Assembly: GCA_037892935.1 (NCBI GenBank)
Contig: JAYXKI010000005.1
Coordinates: 682,001 to 746,000, forward strand
Length of the DNA: 64,000 nt
From: Phlebopus portentosus
Taxonomy: Eukaryota > Basidiomycota > Agaricomycetes > Boletales > Boletinellaceae
Direction of reading: 5' to 3'
Part shown: piece after piece, positions 1 through 12,849 of the stretch
How the letters are laid out: each line of letters begins with the position of its first letter
Numbering within the stretch: the stretch's first letter is position 1
Made by a program: the position numbers and the translations under genes
The notes under the pieces: generated by a model
What the model was told of the DNA's origin: nothing
Seen by the model: only the letters and a program-made list of their open reading frames with translations
Databases searched by the model: none

Positions 1-2336
1 GCGTACAACGTCAGCCTCTTTCCGCGATACTCACCAGCCTCGTTTGCAATGTACAACGCTCCATATCCCCCTAGCCCGGATCCGAACCAGACGCGTCAGC
101 CATGCTCGCCACCTCACACCGAGTCGCACCGCTCCGTTGCGCCTGTCTATTCATCTTCCCCAACTTGCCTGGAATCAGCGACGAAAATTTGCCGTCCATC
201 GTCACCACTGGTTTCGGCGCGCGGTATGATTGTTGTGCTTGACTTTACACCCTCCGAGGGTGAGGCGGATACTCCCGTCACGGTGAACCTTGAGCTACGC
301 TCAAATGCAGCTGACGATAAGGACTTCGGTCAGGATATGTCTTTGACCAGCCTAAAGCTTCGCCTCGTGTTTGGGCGTACGGCAGTCAAGACAACAGTCA
401 GACGCCTCCCACCGTTATTGCTCACTGACAGGAAGGACGGTCCCGAGCAAAAGCCCTCATTGCACCTTCAGCTTCGCGCAAGTGCACCGTTACACTCCGA
501 CGTTCGCTTCCCCGAGCAATTCTGCGTCCCCCTGACCATACAAGCAATGGATGGATCGACGAAGGTCGTCGAATCCTTCACTTTTGGCTCGTTCACATAT
601 TGGGCGCCTAGTAGGTCTTGAGTCCTCGTATCCAACCCTTGTTCTGACATTGTCAGCAGCAACGATCAGGCCCACGGCTATGGTTGATTTCCCCCAACTC
701 CCGACGGTAGCATCTCCTGCGCGAAACAAGCGGAAGCGAGTGGACGACGACACTGAGCAACACTCGCTTACTCCTGGGCCCTCCCAGTCCCCACCAACTT
801 TCGGCAGCCCCAGGAAAGCGCTTGCTTTACCTCCGCGTGCTGACAAGGGCTTCAAGTTAGCGCGGACGACGAACTTAACTACGGAAGAACTCAACGGCGC
901 TGATGCGCAACCTGCTATACTGGAGTGGGTAGTCGACAACGGTATGCCGCACCCTAACATCCTCGATAAGAAATGGCAAGTAGACGTTATACCAGGCTTC
1001 CTTCTTTCCCATCTTCTAACGTCGTCATAGGTCCGCGCATGAGCTGGCTGTCGGTAGACGACTCATCAGGTTTGGCCGGGAGATGTCAGGCAACAAGCTT
1101 CGTATTTCATGTGAAGTCATTCCCCAAGAAACGTACGACGAGGAGCATATTGTCATCTCCTGCGTCTATCGTCAGGAAACGCGTAACTGCTGGTTCACCT
1201 CAGTGGACATCATTTACCTTCTGGAACGACTGGTCGGCGGTCCGTTTTCGGTGGAGGAGAAGAATCGAATACGTCGTAATTTGGAGGGCTTCAAGCCAAC
1301 TACTGTTTCGAAGACTAAAGGCGGCTTCGAGATGTTCTTCCAACGTATCATGGACTTCCCCCCTCCTAAACCTCGAAACATCGAGAAGGACGTGAAGGTG
1401 TTCCCTTGGCATTTGCTGGCTCCTGCAGTGGATAAGATCATATCAAAATACGTACGTCTCTTCCCTCTTGTTCTTCTTTCGCGAATTGATGATCATGTGC
1501 GCTAGTCTGTTATTCCTTCCAACGATACCGATTCACCACAACTATCCCAAGACTCATCGTCCACACCCTCGTCCAGCCAGGTCCATCGTACAACTAGATC
1601 TGGACGTAGTAGATCGATGTCATCAAATTCGCTTGTACTAACCCAGGGCGACGACGCAGGCCATGTAAAGTCCATCAAATCTGGCCCCTCTCAGCAACCA
1701 CTTCACATGGTCGTTGAGTCACCTCCGATGATTGATCCAGAGCTTACAGCTCATATGCCGGAACCCAACCCTGTACAGGGACCACTAGATCATTACTACT
1801 TTCCCGGCCTAACGTTCCCCGAAGAAGACCAATGGCGCCGGAGAGACTCGATTGTCTCACCTGATTCTCAGCCGCACGAGTTTTACCCTGGTCATGAGCC
1901 GCACGACCTTCATGCGACACCTGGACCGCTGGACCCTCAGGCATTCTCCAATCCATTCGCCTCTGATGTCAATTTTGGAACGATGACGTTTGGTGGTCAT
2001 GTTCCCCATGGGCACGGCCTCGACGTTCCAGCAGGCGCTGCACACAACGAACTGCACGGCCATGGCCTGCACTTTGACAGCGAGTTTGCTGCGGACGACG
2101 TCTTCGCGAGTCGGCGTTCGAGTCTGGCGAGTGATTTGATGTACCCACCTATGTCGGCCAGCCCGGGTAGCGGTACTAGTCACCACGATACGATGACAGT
2201 GGCGTATGATGCCGACACGACAACTCCTACTCAGGATTCAGCGACAGCAACACATAATGCCTCTCATGATTATTTGTATGCTCAGTTTCATGCTGGCTCA
2301 CATCATCGTCTCCCGCTTGAGGACAGTCACGTATAG
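1..2336 (+). CDS. Medusa-like developmental transcriptional regulator (DUF7082), possibly 5'-truncated by the window edge
   Basis: Four exons can be joined: about 49-610, 657/660 to about 979, 1031/1044-1451 and 1506-2336, stop TAG. The frame is also open from base 1 to the ATG at 49, so the true start may lie outside the window. The N-terminal part is a beta-sandwich-like region ending in GSFTYW. The third exon carries the family hallmark, with NRIRRNLEGFKP, TVSK and PKPRNIEKDVKVFPW, as in the Aspergillus MedA, Magnaporthe Acr1 and Fusarium Ren1 proteins. Known relatives are nuclear regulators of conidiation and development. The C-terminal exon is His/Pro/Ser-rich and looks disordered. The exon 2/3 junction is ambiguous: the donor at 980 fits in frame with an acceptor at 1043, not the closer AG at 1030. 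The family call is firm; the role in this fungus is inferred. Confidence 0.8.
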
Positions 2337-2877
2337 ATCAAGGGTATCAACATTGGAAAGCACCTCATGATACATGCGACGTGTTTTCTCCTATTTGTTT
2401 CTTCTTTTTTAGTATTCGGTTGAATCATCCACGATGAGTTATTTACTGTCCATTTGTTGTTTCATTTCCCTGGTTCTCAGTCGTCGCGTCTCTCTGTCTC
2501 TTTGTATCCGCCTCTTTCTCCTTGTCTCTCATCTTCTTGTATAATGCTCTCGTGTCCCAGTCTTGCATCGTCTCTCAATTTACCGTCTTGCTCCCCAATA
2601 TCGCAAACGTTGTATCACAGAGGCTTTGAGTGTATGCATATTCGATGGACATTCACTCCTGCTTTATTCTGCTGTACTTTACATTATTCCACTTGTCATC
2701 CTTGTCTATAGTGTACTAGCCGAATATTGCCTGTTATAAAATAAAATAATCGTTATACATATATACATTTTTTCCAAGTCCGATATTCTACCGCAAATAG
2801 CCGAGACGCGTCAATGAATGAACTGCGCCTGGACGCCTCGACCTTCTTCAGCAACAGCTGTACCAACACCAGGGAAA
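2337..2877. other. Intergenic: 3' region of the Medusa-like gene and LSM2 promoter
   Basis: There is no convincing coding sequence. The stretch is pyrimidine-rich around 2450-2600 and AT-rich around 2730-2770, just upstream of the LSM2 start. I see no clear TATA box that decides a start site. Confidence 0.5.
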
Positions 2878-3446
2878 ATGGTGAGTTATCCACGATCTTT
2901 CAAAAGATGCAATTAATTCATGTTGAGCTTGTGCTTATCTCATTACTCTTTTGTAGCTGATCTTCTCGTTATTCAAAACTCTGACGGACCAAACGGTGAC
3001 CGTTGAACTCAAGAATGACCTTTCTATCACTGGCGTACTCAAATCCGTTGATCAGTGCGTCACATTTCGTCGTTCTATATGGTAAACCAGTAGGTCAACT
3101 TCACACTCATTCGTAACCGTCGTTTCAGGTTCTTGAATATCCGCCTGGACAATATCAAAGTGTTGGACGAAGCGAATCATCCTCATATGGTGTGTGTTTG
3201 CTTTCTTGACTTGACACTGTTTGACAAACCTTGACTTCGTATTCGTCTAGATGGCCGTGAAGAACTGCTTCATTCGAGGGTCGGTGGTGCGGTATGTGCA
3301 GTTACCCGCGCAGCACGTTGACACTCAGCTTTTGGAGGACGCAACCAGACGAGGTGCGTGGATATGATATCTTCGAGACTGACACGCTCTTGACGAAAAG
3401 GGATGTGCTGTCTCTCTCAGAGGCTGCAAATCAAACAAAGCGATAG
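2878..3446 (+). CDS. LSM2: U6 snRNA-associated Sm-like protein LSm2
   Basis: Five exons join cleanly: 2878-2880, 2957-3054, 3129-3189, 3251-3353 and 3421-3446. They give a 96-residue protein, the usual size for LSm2. Sm motif 1 (VELKNDLSITG, VDQFLNIRLDN) and Sm motif 2 (KNCFIRGSVVRYVQLP) are both complete, and the tail VDTQLLEDATRR matches the family. LSm2 is one of the seven subunits of the LSm2-8 ring that binds the 3' end of U6 snRNA in the nucleus, and of the LSm1-7 ring used in cytoplasmic mRNA decay. The first coding exon holds only the ATG, directly followed by a GTGAGT donor. The gene converges with WDR83, with stop codons about 130 bases apart. Confidence 0.95.
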
Positions 3447-3579
3447 TATGTCTAGCGTTAGCTTTATGGAGGGTGCGATTGATGATGTGCTGTTCTACGA
3501 TGATGTTTTCCACTTGATTTCTACGAGAAATGATATATTTTTAGGAATCAGAGGCCACTAAGAACTATCTACGGGATGA

Positions 3580-4744
3580 CTATTGCTTCCAGACCTTGAC
3601 CGTCCCGTCTGCACTGGAAGTGACCATCTCTCCAGGATCGATTGGGTGGTGTTCGACCCAGGTTATCACTTTGTCGTGCACCTTTGGAGGAGGGTTTGGT
3701 GGTAATGGCTTTGCCTGACATCCAATTAGCCCGACGTTCAAACTGCGCGTGAAAAGTGAAAGGAAAGAGTCACTCACATCTAACAAATCCCAATTCCAAA
3801 CCTGACCGTTTTCATCTCCACAAATCACACTCGCCTCAGCGTGTCCAAAACAGGCATGACACCTATACGATTCGTTCTTATGTCCCTTGAAGTCGTTGAG
3901 CATCTGTCCAGTCTGGAGATCCATCAGTCGGACGTGTGCATCGAGTGTTACTGCTAGGAAAGCTGTCGAGTCTTGCATGGGTAAGATTGAGGTCACTGGA
4001 TGGCCGAGGTAGTCGGAACGCAGTTCTCCTTTGCGTAAGTCATAGGTGCGAATGTGCCCGTCGACGGAGCCGGACATGATGTATGTGTTCCCGACGTGGA
4101 CGGTTTGAATAGCATCTCGTGCATCGTCGAGAGTTTGGATTGCTTGTCGGGATTGAGATCTGGGAGTATCTGTTGTTAAGAGAATGGTTACGAGGGAGAA
4201 GAGTTTGGCATACCGAAGATCCCAAAGACGAACAGTACCATCAAATGAACCTTCATCAAACATTGATTCAATTTCGTGAAATAGTTCATTAATGACACTG
4301 ACCACTTGCGAGTACCGTTGCGTCTTCATTAAACTCTACAGCATTGATCTTTCCCATATGACCCGAGAATCTTCTAACGGTCGTCGCTGTAGCCACGTCC
4401 CAAAGGAAAACAGATCTGTCCCCTCCTGATGAAGCGAACTTGACATTATCGTGTGCACTGCAGAAAAATAATTTTGCAATCAGTAACACGTATGCAGTGA
4501 TAAAGATCGATAAAAAAAATGCGTACACTGTGACGGAGAGCACTTCGTAGCCATGGCCTGCATAGGTTTTGATTTCAAGGCCAGTTGCTGGATTCCAGAG
4601 GCGTACACTTCGATCCTGTCCACCTGAAAGCACGTATTTTGCTGTACCTTTCGCATAGCGGACGACGTGTACCGCGCCTTTATGCTTGTCGAGCGTTGCG
4701 TGTAGAGTACGAGGAAGGGTTTGAGGACCTCGAGAAGGTGCCAT
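3580..4744 (-). CDS. WDR83: WD-repeat protein WDR83/MORG1-like
   Basis: The start ATG is at 4744-4742 and the stop at 3580, with several short introns (for example near 4460-4530, 4250-4300, 4170-4215 and 3740-3780). The protein is a single seven-bladed WD40 propeller with almost no extensions. Visible repeats include GGQDRSVRLWNP, GGDRSVFLWDV, SFDGTVRLWDLR, GSVDGHIRTYDLR, LDAHVRLMDLQTG, GDENGQVWNWDL and SADGTVKVWKQ. The order and the conserved SGSVDGHIRTYDLR blade fit WDR83 (MORG1). In animals this protein acts as a MAPK scaffold and is found in purified spliceosomes. It starts about 480 bases from the DOCK gene, back to back. The family assignment is strong; the scaffold role in fungi is inference. 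Confidence 0.88.
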
Positions 4745-5221
4745 ATTATTAGTATCAATAGTTGCAGATGCGTTGTTGGCTCAGATGCGTTTGTAAGTAA
4801 AGACGAGATGCTATGCAGGTAACGGAAAGAGAGAAGGCGAAGATACGATCAAAGCGTCGATTGAGTGCAACCGATATCGTGACGAAATGTTGAATTTCGA
4901 GGCTGTGCTGGTTGTGCGCCCGAGTCGGGAGGTGAGGAACACCGCCGCCCTGGTGATAGAAGTCGGGCTATGTCCGCGATCTAAATATTTCCAATACTGG
5001 AACTCAACCACGTCTTTGCTCTTTGTGTGTCGCCGCCACCGTCGAGATTGAAAATCGTTGTCAGCGTCGTGGGCGGTGCGCACTGAGCACTGAGCATAGA
5101 CACACCATCGGGAATTGAGATCAAGTCGGTGAATTGAGGTCACGTTGATATAATTTACCGCAAAGCTCCTTTCTGCCGTACCATCCACACCTATAAGTCT
5201 TTGAACGCGCACTTGTCGCCA
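4745..5221. promoter_or_regulatory. Divergent promoter region between WDR83 and the DOCK gene
   Basis: About 480 bases separate the two divergent start codons. I see no coding sequence and no clear TATA box. The segment must hold the promoters of both genes, assuming the starts chosen here are right. Confidence 0.5.
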
Positions 5222-8200
5222 ATGCTCCCATCGTCGGCGAGCCAGCGCAGAGGCGTCTGGGAGCCCCTCTCCCTCATCGTATATGGCTATGCTGTCCACC
5301 CTCTTTCACCAGGACAGCGCGACACTCGGGTATCTGGTCGCACTGCACGCCTCTCATCGGTCACAGAGGGTTCTGAAGGCGACTTTGCGCATAGGGATGT
5401 CGTTTCGCTTGAGGTTGGAGATGAGATCTATGCGTTTGAGAAGTACACGCCCAAAGGAAAGGAATGTGAGGGTGTTTGGTATCGCGGGTGAGCACTGATC
5501 TATTCGAAGCTATATTATATTTGAATAAAAATTCGACGTTGCAGCTATGTTGTATGTACCACACGACGGCCGCCAATAAACTGGGCCGCCTGCTCTGACC
5601 CGTCTTCATCGAAAGCACTAAAAGTCGCAGAGCCTCAGCAGGTGTTTATTGGTATTTTCCCAGCTTCTCACATTCATGTTCGGGACGAGCTTTCGGATGC
5701 AGAAGGTCGGCTTGCGGATGTGGCATCTCTCGTTAATGGTGCTAGGGAAAGGGGAAGAGAGATGGAGCCGCTCAAGGAGGAGGACGAAGAAGCTGAGCAG
5801 GCGCCCAGTCGTAAATCGTTTCGACTAGGTCCTCCGCCTGATCAAGCAAATCTATCAAGAGCAGGCTTGCCTGTTTATCCGCCTAGTATTCGATCCACTT
5901 CGCCATCGGAGTCCCAGCCGTTCAAACCGCTCCCGCCCCGCCCTTCCTTGAAGTCTGGAGATGACACTGCGTCTGGCCAAGAGCAACCGATCATAGACGA
6001 GATCGCATCCGCATTGCGCGAATGGCACAACCTAATGTTCATATATCTCGCAAGACGAGACTATGCGCTTTTCCATCTCGTGCGTGAGCATATCGAAGCA
6101 TTGCATTTAGGAGGCGGCAGTTGCTTGCTCAGACCTTGAGTGCGGAAGAGACTGCAAATCTACGTCGTGAATGTGTAGGGAGGCTCGTGAGTGGGAACAT
6201 CGTTCAAGGACTTGATGTCATTGTCAGACATCCGACATGGGGAGGACTTGTCAATGTTGACGTTGAGGGCGATATTGATCCGCGAAGCTGGGTCAGTGCA
6301 GTGCGTATGTACGCGATGCAGGTGGCGTTAGCATACATGGATGCAAGAGCGCCCGCGCTGGGCGCCGCAGCAGAATATACGACAGTTGCGACTCCTGTTG
6401 GCCCTTCACCTACACCTGCCAGCTCTGTCTTCCCAGAAGCTGGACGCCCGCGCGGCAATTCACGAGTCTTAGGATCTCTTGCGCCTCTTCAACCTACGAA
6501 ACCGGCCTCCGCGAAATTTTATCATGTTTTCCTTGACTTGAGAGCATTCGTGGCATCGCCTTGTTCTCCGGGAGAAACGGCCGAGCTTTACTTCTCGCTG
6601 TACAACAAAAATGACATGCGATTTGTGACGGAGGATTTTTGTGCGGTGCTAAATCATAATGGCGTCCTCGCCCGAGATCCATCAGCTCGAATTCGCACGC
6701 TGTTCACTGATCTTGTCCAAGCGGATGTCCAGGAACCGATATATCTCGTATGCAAGATCGTTCGAAGCGGGGCATTGAAGATCACGAATACCTTCAACTC
6801 TGGAGTGCCAGTTGAGAATGCACACCGTGGCTCGGGAGAAGGTGCAGTTGCTGGAAGATGGGACTCGACTACTTCCTTAAATGGCACTAATTCATCGACA
6901 AACGTAGCACGCTCTGGATCTCTCTCCGAAACGGGGTACGCTGGCCATTTCAGACGGCCGTTTGGCTGTGCAGTGCTTGAATTGACACAGTTGAGAGACT
7001 TTGCGAGAGACCATGCTGAAGGGGGTTCGAGTAGAGAACATACAATGCCTATATATGTCCCGACGAACGAGGCGGTGTATTCCATGCTTCACCAAGATAT
7101 TATTGCAAATAATACGAAGGAGTTTGAGAAGTCTCCAAGGTGGGTCCAGTTTATTAGTCAATTGCTCTACAGTACCTCATCAATGGACGCATAGAGCGGA
7201 AATGATGGCTGTGTCAATAAAGGTCTTCCATGGTGACGCAAAGACCATCGTTCGCGAAAACCCTTCTTTGTTGATCAACGCTCCTTTGACTGCGCGCCTC
7301 GGATTTCCAGACGTTGTTTTCCCTGGAGATATCCGCAATGAGATGTATGTCAAGTTGTGGAGCGGAGAGTTCTTCTCGTCAAGTAGCAGTGCACGACTGA
7401 GTGTTACGAACTTCACGCGTGGGTCAATATCGACTTCAGGAAACAACGTGCAGGTCACGGTTGATCTACGGGACCATCTGGGGAACGTGATTGAACGGAG
7501 TATTTCGCAAGGGAGTGGCGAGCCTCCAATCACCCAGTTTCAATCGATGGTCTTCTTAAGGAACAATGTCCCGACGTTTGGGGAGCTCATGAAGCTGCAA
7601 TTACCACTGAACGGACCTCCGAATTGGCATCTTTACTTCACATTCAGGAATCGCAGCTCACGAGAGAGGCCTCCGACGCGACTTGGAGAGCTGGAGAGAC
7701 CGTTTGCATTTGCTTATTTGCCCCTTCTACCTGACGGACGCGCTTTCCTTGAAGACGGGAGCCACACGCTGGTACTTTACCGAATATCCTCGGTCAATCA
7801 GGTCTCTGCAGAGATTTACCTTTCCCGTCTGCCTTGGACGACAGGGGGTCAGCGAATGGAAGCCCTGGCGATTGATGCCGATATGATGAGGACGTGCTCG
7901 CCCATTCGTGATAACCTGGTTGTTCGCTCGTCTCTTTGCTCGACGAAGTTTACACAGAATCAGGTCCTGTTAAGCTTACTCAATTGGGATCAGATACATG
8001 ATCGGGACATGCTGACGGCTATCCTGTCCAAGTTCACGTTTGTCGGGGAAGTGGAGATCGTCAAGTTCCTGCGGGATATATTTGACTCGCTCTTTGCGAT
8101 CCTTGTTTCACCGAGTAACCTTGCTGGAGAGATGGACCAGCTGGTTTTCAATGCGTTGGTTACAGTGCTCGGCATCGTGCAAGATCGTCGCTTTAGTAAC

Positions 8201-11200
8201 TTTCAACCGGTCCTGGATGTCTACATCGAGAAGCACTTCAACTGCTCTTCAGCATCGTCGCATATGATCCAATCATTGAATCGACTGCTCTCGAATCACT
8301 CCTCGCCGGAAAATGCTATGCCATTACGAGCGGCTCTCAAAGTATGGCATTATCTTATGAAGTTCGTCGTGCGTTCTCGAGAACTTCAGAAAGCGAAGGA
8401 GCTGGGTATTGCTGGAGGAGCGACTGCGGAGCATTTGGAAGCATCGTTCAAGAAAGAGCTACAGACTCATCTTTCGGAAGTTAATCGTATTATGTCAACT
8501 TCGACGCCTGCATCGGTCATTGGTACGCAGACGATTGCTCTGCAGCATTTTACATCTATCTTGCCAGAGTTGGCGAAGATTTTCCCTACTGTGGAGCTGG
8601 TATCGATCGTCACGAGCTTCTCGAATTCTGTCTCGAGTGCGAAAGGCAAAGTCGTGATTTGGAAGCTCATCATGTACCTCCAAGTCGTCAAGGGTTTCCT
8701 CTTCGACATCCCGGCCTCGCGGTCCCTTCTCGTTGAAGCCGTCGTCATCTGGATAAAACCTCATTTCGGCAAATTCGACGAATATACACAGACCAGTCCC
8801 GGAGATTCGGAAAGCGCGAGGGATAGCGCGAGAGTTGGGTGGTTGGAGAGCATACGAATTTGTGTGACAATTATTGCGGTCATGTTGGATAAGCTCCAGC
8901 AGAATCTTGTTAATCCGACTACGGCGAGCGATCGGAATTTGTTGAGGCAGGAACAGGACAACGTCGAGTACCTGCTGTCGCTTATGCCAAGGTAAGATGC
9001 TAGGCGACTTGTGTATATGTCGCCTTTCTGATTGATCGATGCTTTGGTAGGCTGCTTGATTCGTACAGGGAGCTACAAAGCCCGGAATCTATCAGGGCAC
9101 TCGAGCGTACACGGACAGGGTACGCATTAGTAGCTCCGGTGCCGGTCAGTTTCCCAGAGTCGTATCCATTCTCGCTCTTCGCGCACGCACCTAGCACCGA
9201 TCGTGATGTATCATCCGCCGCTGCTTCAAGTCAGTCAGTCCAAGGAGCTGTCTTCAACTGCACACTCGCCGAGATTGCCGTCGTTTTCTTAGTTCTTGTT
9301 CTCTCTTCGCCAAAGAAGGACATCATTAACTTCCTTGAAGCAAGCCTTGAGATCGAAGGAAAGGATAACTTCGCCAGTTTGATTTCTGGGCTCTTCAAAG
9401 TCTCGTGTTCGATATTGGATAACGAGGCGTTCCCAAGCAATTGGTTGAATGTCAATATTCTTGCGCATAAGGTGCTGGTGAAGATGGTGGATCCGGTTGC
9501 GAAGATACTTGTTAGAGACTTCATTCCCGACCAGGAAGAGGCATATCACTTTGACAACAACTTGTGGCGAGAAGCGTTGTACATGCTATTGAAGTTGCTC
9601 TCGTCTGAGCAGTTGGTTATTGAAGAGTTTAGTCCTCAGGTAATGTTTAGTCTTTGATCGCATGAATTTCTGCTTAACTTCCGATTGGCAGAAACGAAGA
9701 GCAGTATGGCGCTTAGCTGGAGACATTCGAGGAGAAGGTGCTTCTATATTACTCCGGCTTTGGGATGCCCTTGGTTGGCCAGAACAGGTATCAGCCGAAG
9801 CTGGCGCGGTAACGAGATATGGAGTAAGTCCAAATGTTTGCAGATCTTCCTCTAAACCAATCACCTTTTTATAGGGATACCAAGTTGCGATGAACTCACT
9901 GGTTGGACACGTCGTCAATCTCTGCTTGAGCCATCATGATCGTCTTCGGAACAACGCCGTACAGATTCTCTACAGCATGATCGTCTCAGAATACCACATC
10001 TCGCAAAACTTTGACGAGATAGAGAACGAGCTGGTCAATAAGCTTGATACGTTATTCATGTCAGATAGCAAAGCCGACGACATCTCGCGGACGTTCTTCA
10101 TCGGCCAGCTTCGCCATTTGTTCGAGTCGTCTTATGTTGACGAACAGCTCAGGCAACGCGTGTCAAATTTCCTTGATTCGGTTGATTTGTTCCTTGAACT
10201 GCTGCTTAATGTTCGCGCATTGCCGGAAGGCGAGGAATTCGCGGATGATAGAGTCATTGCAACAGTAAGTCCCTGTGAGCATATTGGAAATAACGAATAT
10301 GACTGATATGCTATCTGTCAGCTCCGCTTGATGAATTTCATTCGACGAATAGGACGGGATGAGATCTACATTAAATACGTGCATCAACTTGTTAATGTAA
10401 GTCAATCAATATTTTTTTCCACTGATATGTCCCTTATGTATTTGTTTAGATGCACCTACAAAGTCAGAATTACGTGGAGGCAGCGCTGACGCTTAAATTG
10501 CACTCAGATCTCCATGAGTGGGATCTCGATTCGTTTGTTGAACCTATGGAAGATCTCGGTCTTCCTCGGCAGTCGCAGTTCCACCGAAAGGAAACGCTAT
10601 GCCTGCTGATCTTGGACTATCTCGGTAAGACTTGCAAGAAATTACCGTATGAAGTGGAAGTTTCTTAGACTATGAGCAGGGAAGGGGAAGGCATGGGAGA
10701 ACGCTGTTCAGATTTGCGACGAACTAGCCTACCAGCACTCTGAAGTTACATATAACTAGTGTGTATCGTCATTTATTTGTTGTGCCCACGGTCTCATAAG
10801 CCTTGTAGCACACGACTTGCTGAAATTCTCCGACATAAGGCAGCACTTCTTGAACATATCGTTGCAGACCAGCGCTACTACCCTGACTATTTCCGTGTTG
10901 CGTTTTATGGTACTTTCCCTGTAGCAATCAGGAATAAACAGTTCATTGTAAGTGTCTTTACATTCACATTTTTCCGCACTAGGTTACTGACTGGTCTGCA
11001 GTACCGAGGATATGAGTGGGAGAAGTTCGGAGCGTTTTGCGAACGAATGCTGAATAAGCATCCTGGGTCACAGCTGTTAAGGACGATGGGCGACCCTCCT
11101 GTCGATATTCGTTTCGGTAGCGATCAGTACATCCAATGTACTGCTGTCCAGCCAGAGCCGGACAGGACGTTGCCGATCTTCAATAATCCGGACGTCCCTA

Positions 11201-12523
11201 CTGCGGTTCGGATGTACTACGAGCACAGGTTTGTGGAGACCAGAGTACTTCTATTGTAATACTATTGGCTGACTGGCTTGATCTCTGTTTCCTAGCGCAA
11301 TCAATGTCTTCAGTTGTCAACGACCTGTGACTAAGGTCGGGCCTAATGGAGAAGAGGAGACGTGGATATTGAAGACATATTTCACGACTGAGGAGACATT
11401 CCCAACCGTACTCAAGCGTTCTGAAGTCATCGATGTTCAAACGGTCGAGATGTCTCCCATAGAAAGCGCTCTCCTCGACGTAGAACAGAAGACAAAAGAT
11501 CTCAATACGTTGAAAGTGAAGTACACAAATTTGGCGAAGACTGGACAGCCTGTCTCGACTACAGCACTGTCTATGACTCTCAATAATGTTGTAGATGCTC
11601 CAGCAAATGGCGGAATTGCGTTGTATCGTGAGGCATTCCTGTCGCCAGAATATGCAGCACAAAATCCTGGCCGAACGGAAATAATCAACCGAATTCGAGA
11701 GGCCATTGATGAACAGGTATATATCATTCGTTTGCTGGTGATCGTTTCTGAACTTCTGACCGACATGTTGTAGGTACGAGCAACTGATGGTTGTTTAAAA
11801 CTCCACGGAGCATTATGTCCTCCGGAAATGATACCCTTCCATGATACCCTCGAACGATTCTTCCGTAAAAATTTTGCGGAGGAAATCCATCGCTTGGCTT
11901 TGGATACCTCACCAATCGCACCATCGATATCTCCATCTGCTCGCTATCCTCCACAAGGGACTGGTTCCTTAACACACCTTCATGAACGGAATCGATCGCA
12001 GTCATCCAATGCTACTGGCGCAACAGCCCGTTCCAAGAACTTCTATCTCCCTCCGCTTCATGTTGGACGATCAGTTACGACCCCTCCCGCATCTCCGCGT
12101 TCTTTGCGAACTCAGACCGCAGCTGATGTACCTTCAGTAACTGGACACGGCGGTATCGTAGCAAACATCGCAGGATCCACAGTGCCTTCCAACAAGCAAA
12201 CACCTCTTCAACGAAACCTTGCGCATCTCGCACGACACGGGTTCAATGGTGTAGCAGTTGGACCTGGCCCTGGAATAAACATGAGCTCAGAGACGACCGT
12301 AATGGGCATGGGCCATGGTGGTATAAGCGGTGAGACAATGTCTGCGACTTCCCCACAGGCGTCACTCGTCAATGTTGGATCGACTATTGCTGGCGCTGCC
12401 TCTATCGCCAGCGGTGCGGCATCAATGATGGCATCTAATTTGGGTACCAGTATTGGCTCAATCAAAGGCCGTTTCTCGCGTTTGGGGAGTCTGAATTTCG
12501 GACGCCACCATGGCCGTGAATGA
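5222..12523 (+). CDS. DCK1: DOCK-family guanine nucleotide exchange factor (Dck1-like) for Rac-type GTPases
   Basis: About 13 exons encode roughly 2,200 residues. The N-terminus is SH3-like (LIVYGYAV, GDEIYAFEKY, GVWYRGYVV). A C2/DHR-1 domain follows (VVFPGDIRNEMYVKLWSGEF, SMVFLRNNVPTF), then a helical mid-region. The DHR-2 exchange domain lies at about 10320-11750 (YVEAALTLKLHSDLHEW, GKAWENAVQICDELAYQ, FRVAFYGTFP). The last 230 residues are Ser/Gly/Pro-rich. DOCK proteins load GTP on Rac, usually with an ELMO partner, at the cell cortex; fungal Dck1 acts in polarity. Checked junctions include 7139/7195, 8993/9051, 10624/10680, 10758/10809 and 11228/11296. Near 6110 the frame breaks: IEALHLG and RRQLLAQTL read smoothly only if one base is restored. 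A 41-base intron at 6080-6120 would also fix the frame but would remove these residues. The start is the second in-frame ATG; another lies at 5201. Confidence 0.88.
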
Positions 12524-12849
12524 TGGTCCGCCTGGGACGCCCTCTTAGTTTCTGTTTACGATCGCTTCCGTGTCCTCGTGTTCCTCGATGACTCGGTTTC
12601 TCCTCAAATTCGTGATTTTATGCGGCTAATATTATTTCTCGATTCGGAAGCAGTGTTTTTTTCCCTTCTGTTCAAGTTGTGTCAACTTATCTATTTCGCT
12701 CTGCCTTTTTCTTTGCGAATAAGTTACCTCTGCTTATAACTTTCATAAGTTGTGAATGTTTCTTAATCTTTTGTGGCATCTCGGTTGCATATGTAGAACC
12801 AGTGTTGAATTCCAGTGACCCGACTCGCATCGTAGAATTCTTCCGCTAG
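12524..12849. other. 3' flank of the DOCK gene
   Basis: No coding sequence is visible. The stretch is T-rich, with ordinary 3'-UTR character, and runs up to the edge of the 130-bp repeat. Confidence 0.4.

Noticed and set aside
490..960. 156-residue leftward frame over exon 2 of the Medusa-like gene
   Set aside because: Antisense shadow; the sense strand carries the conserved DUF7082 protein.
10625..10700. Apparent 5-6 base duplication in the DOCK gene (GGAAGGGGAAGG)
   Set aside because: Using the acceptor at 10679 gives LGKGKAWENAVQ in frame; no duplication is needed.
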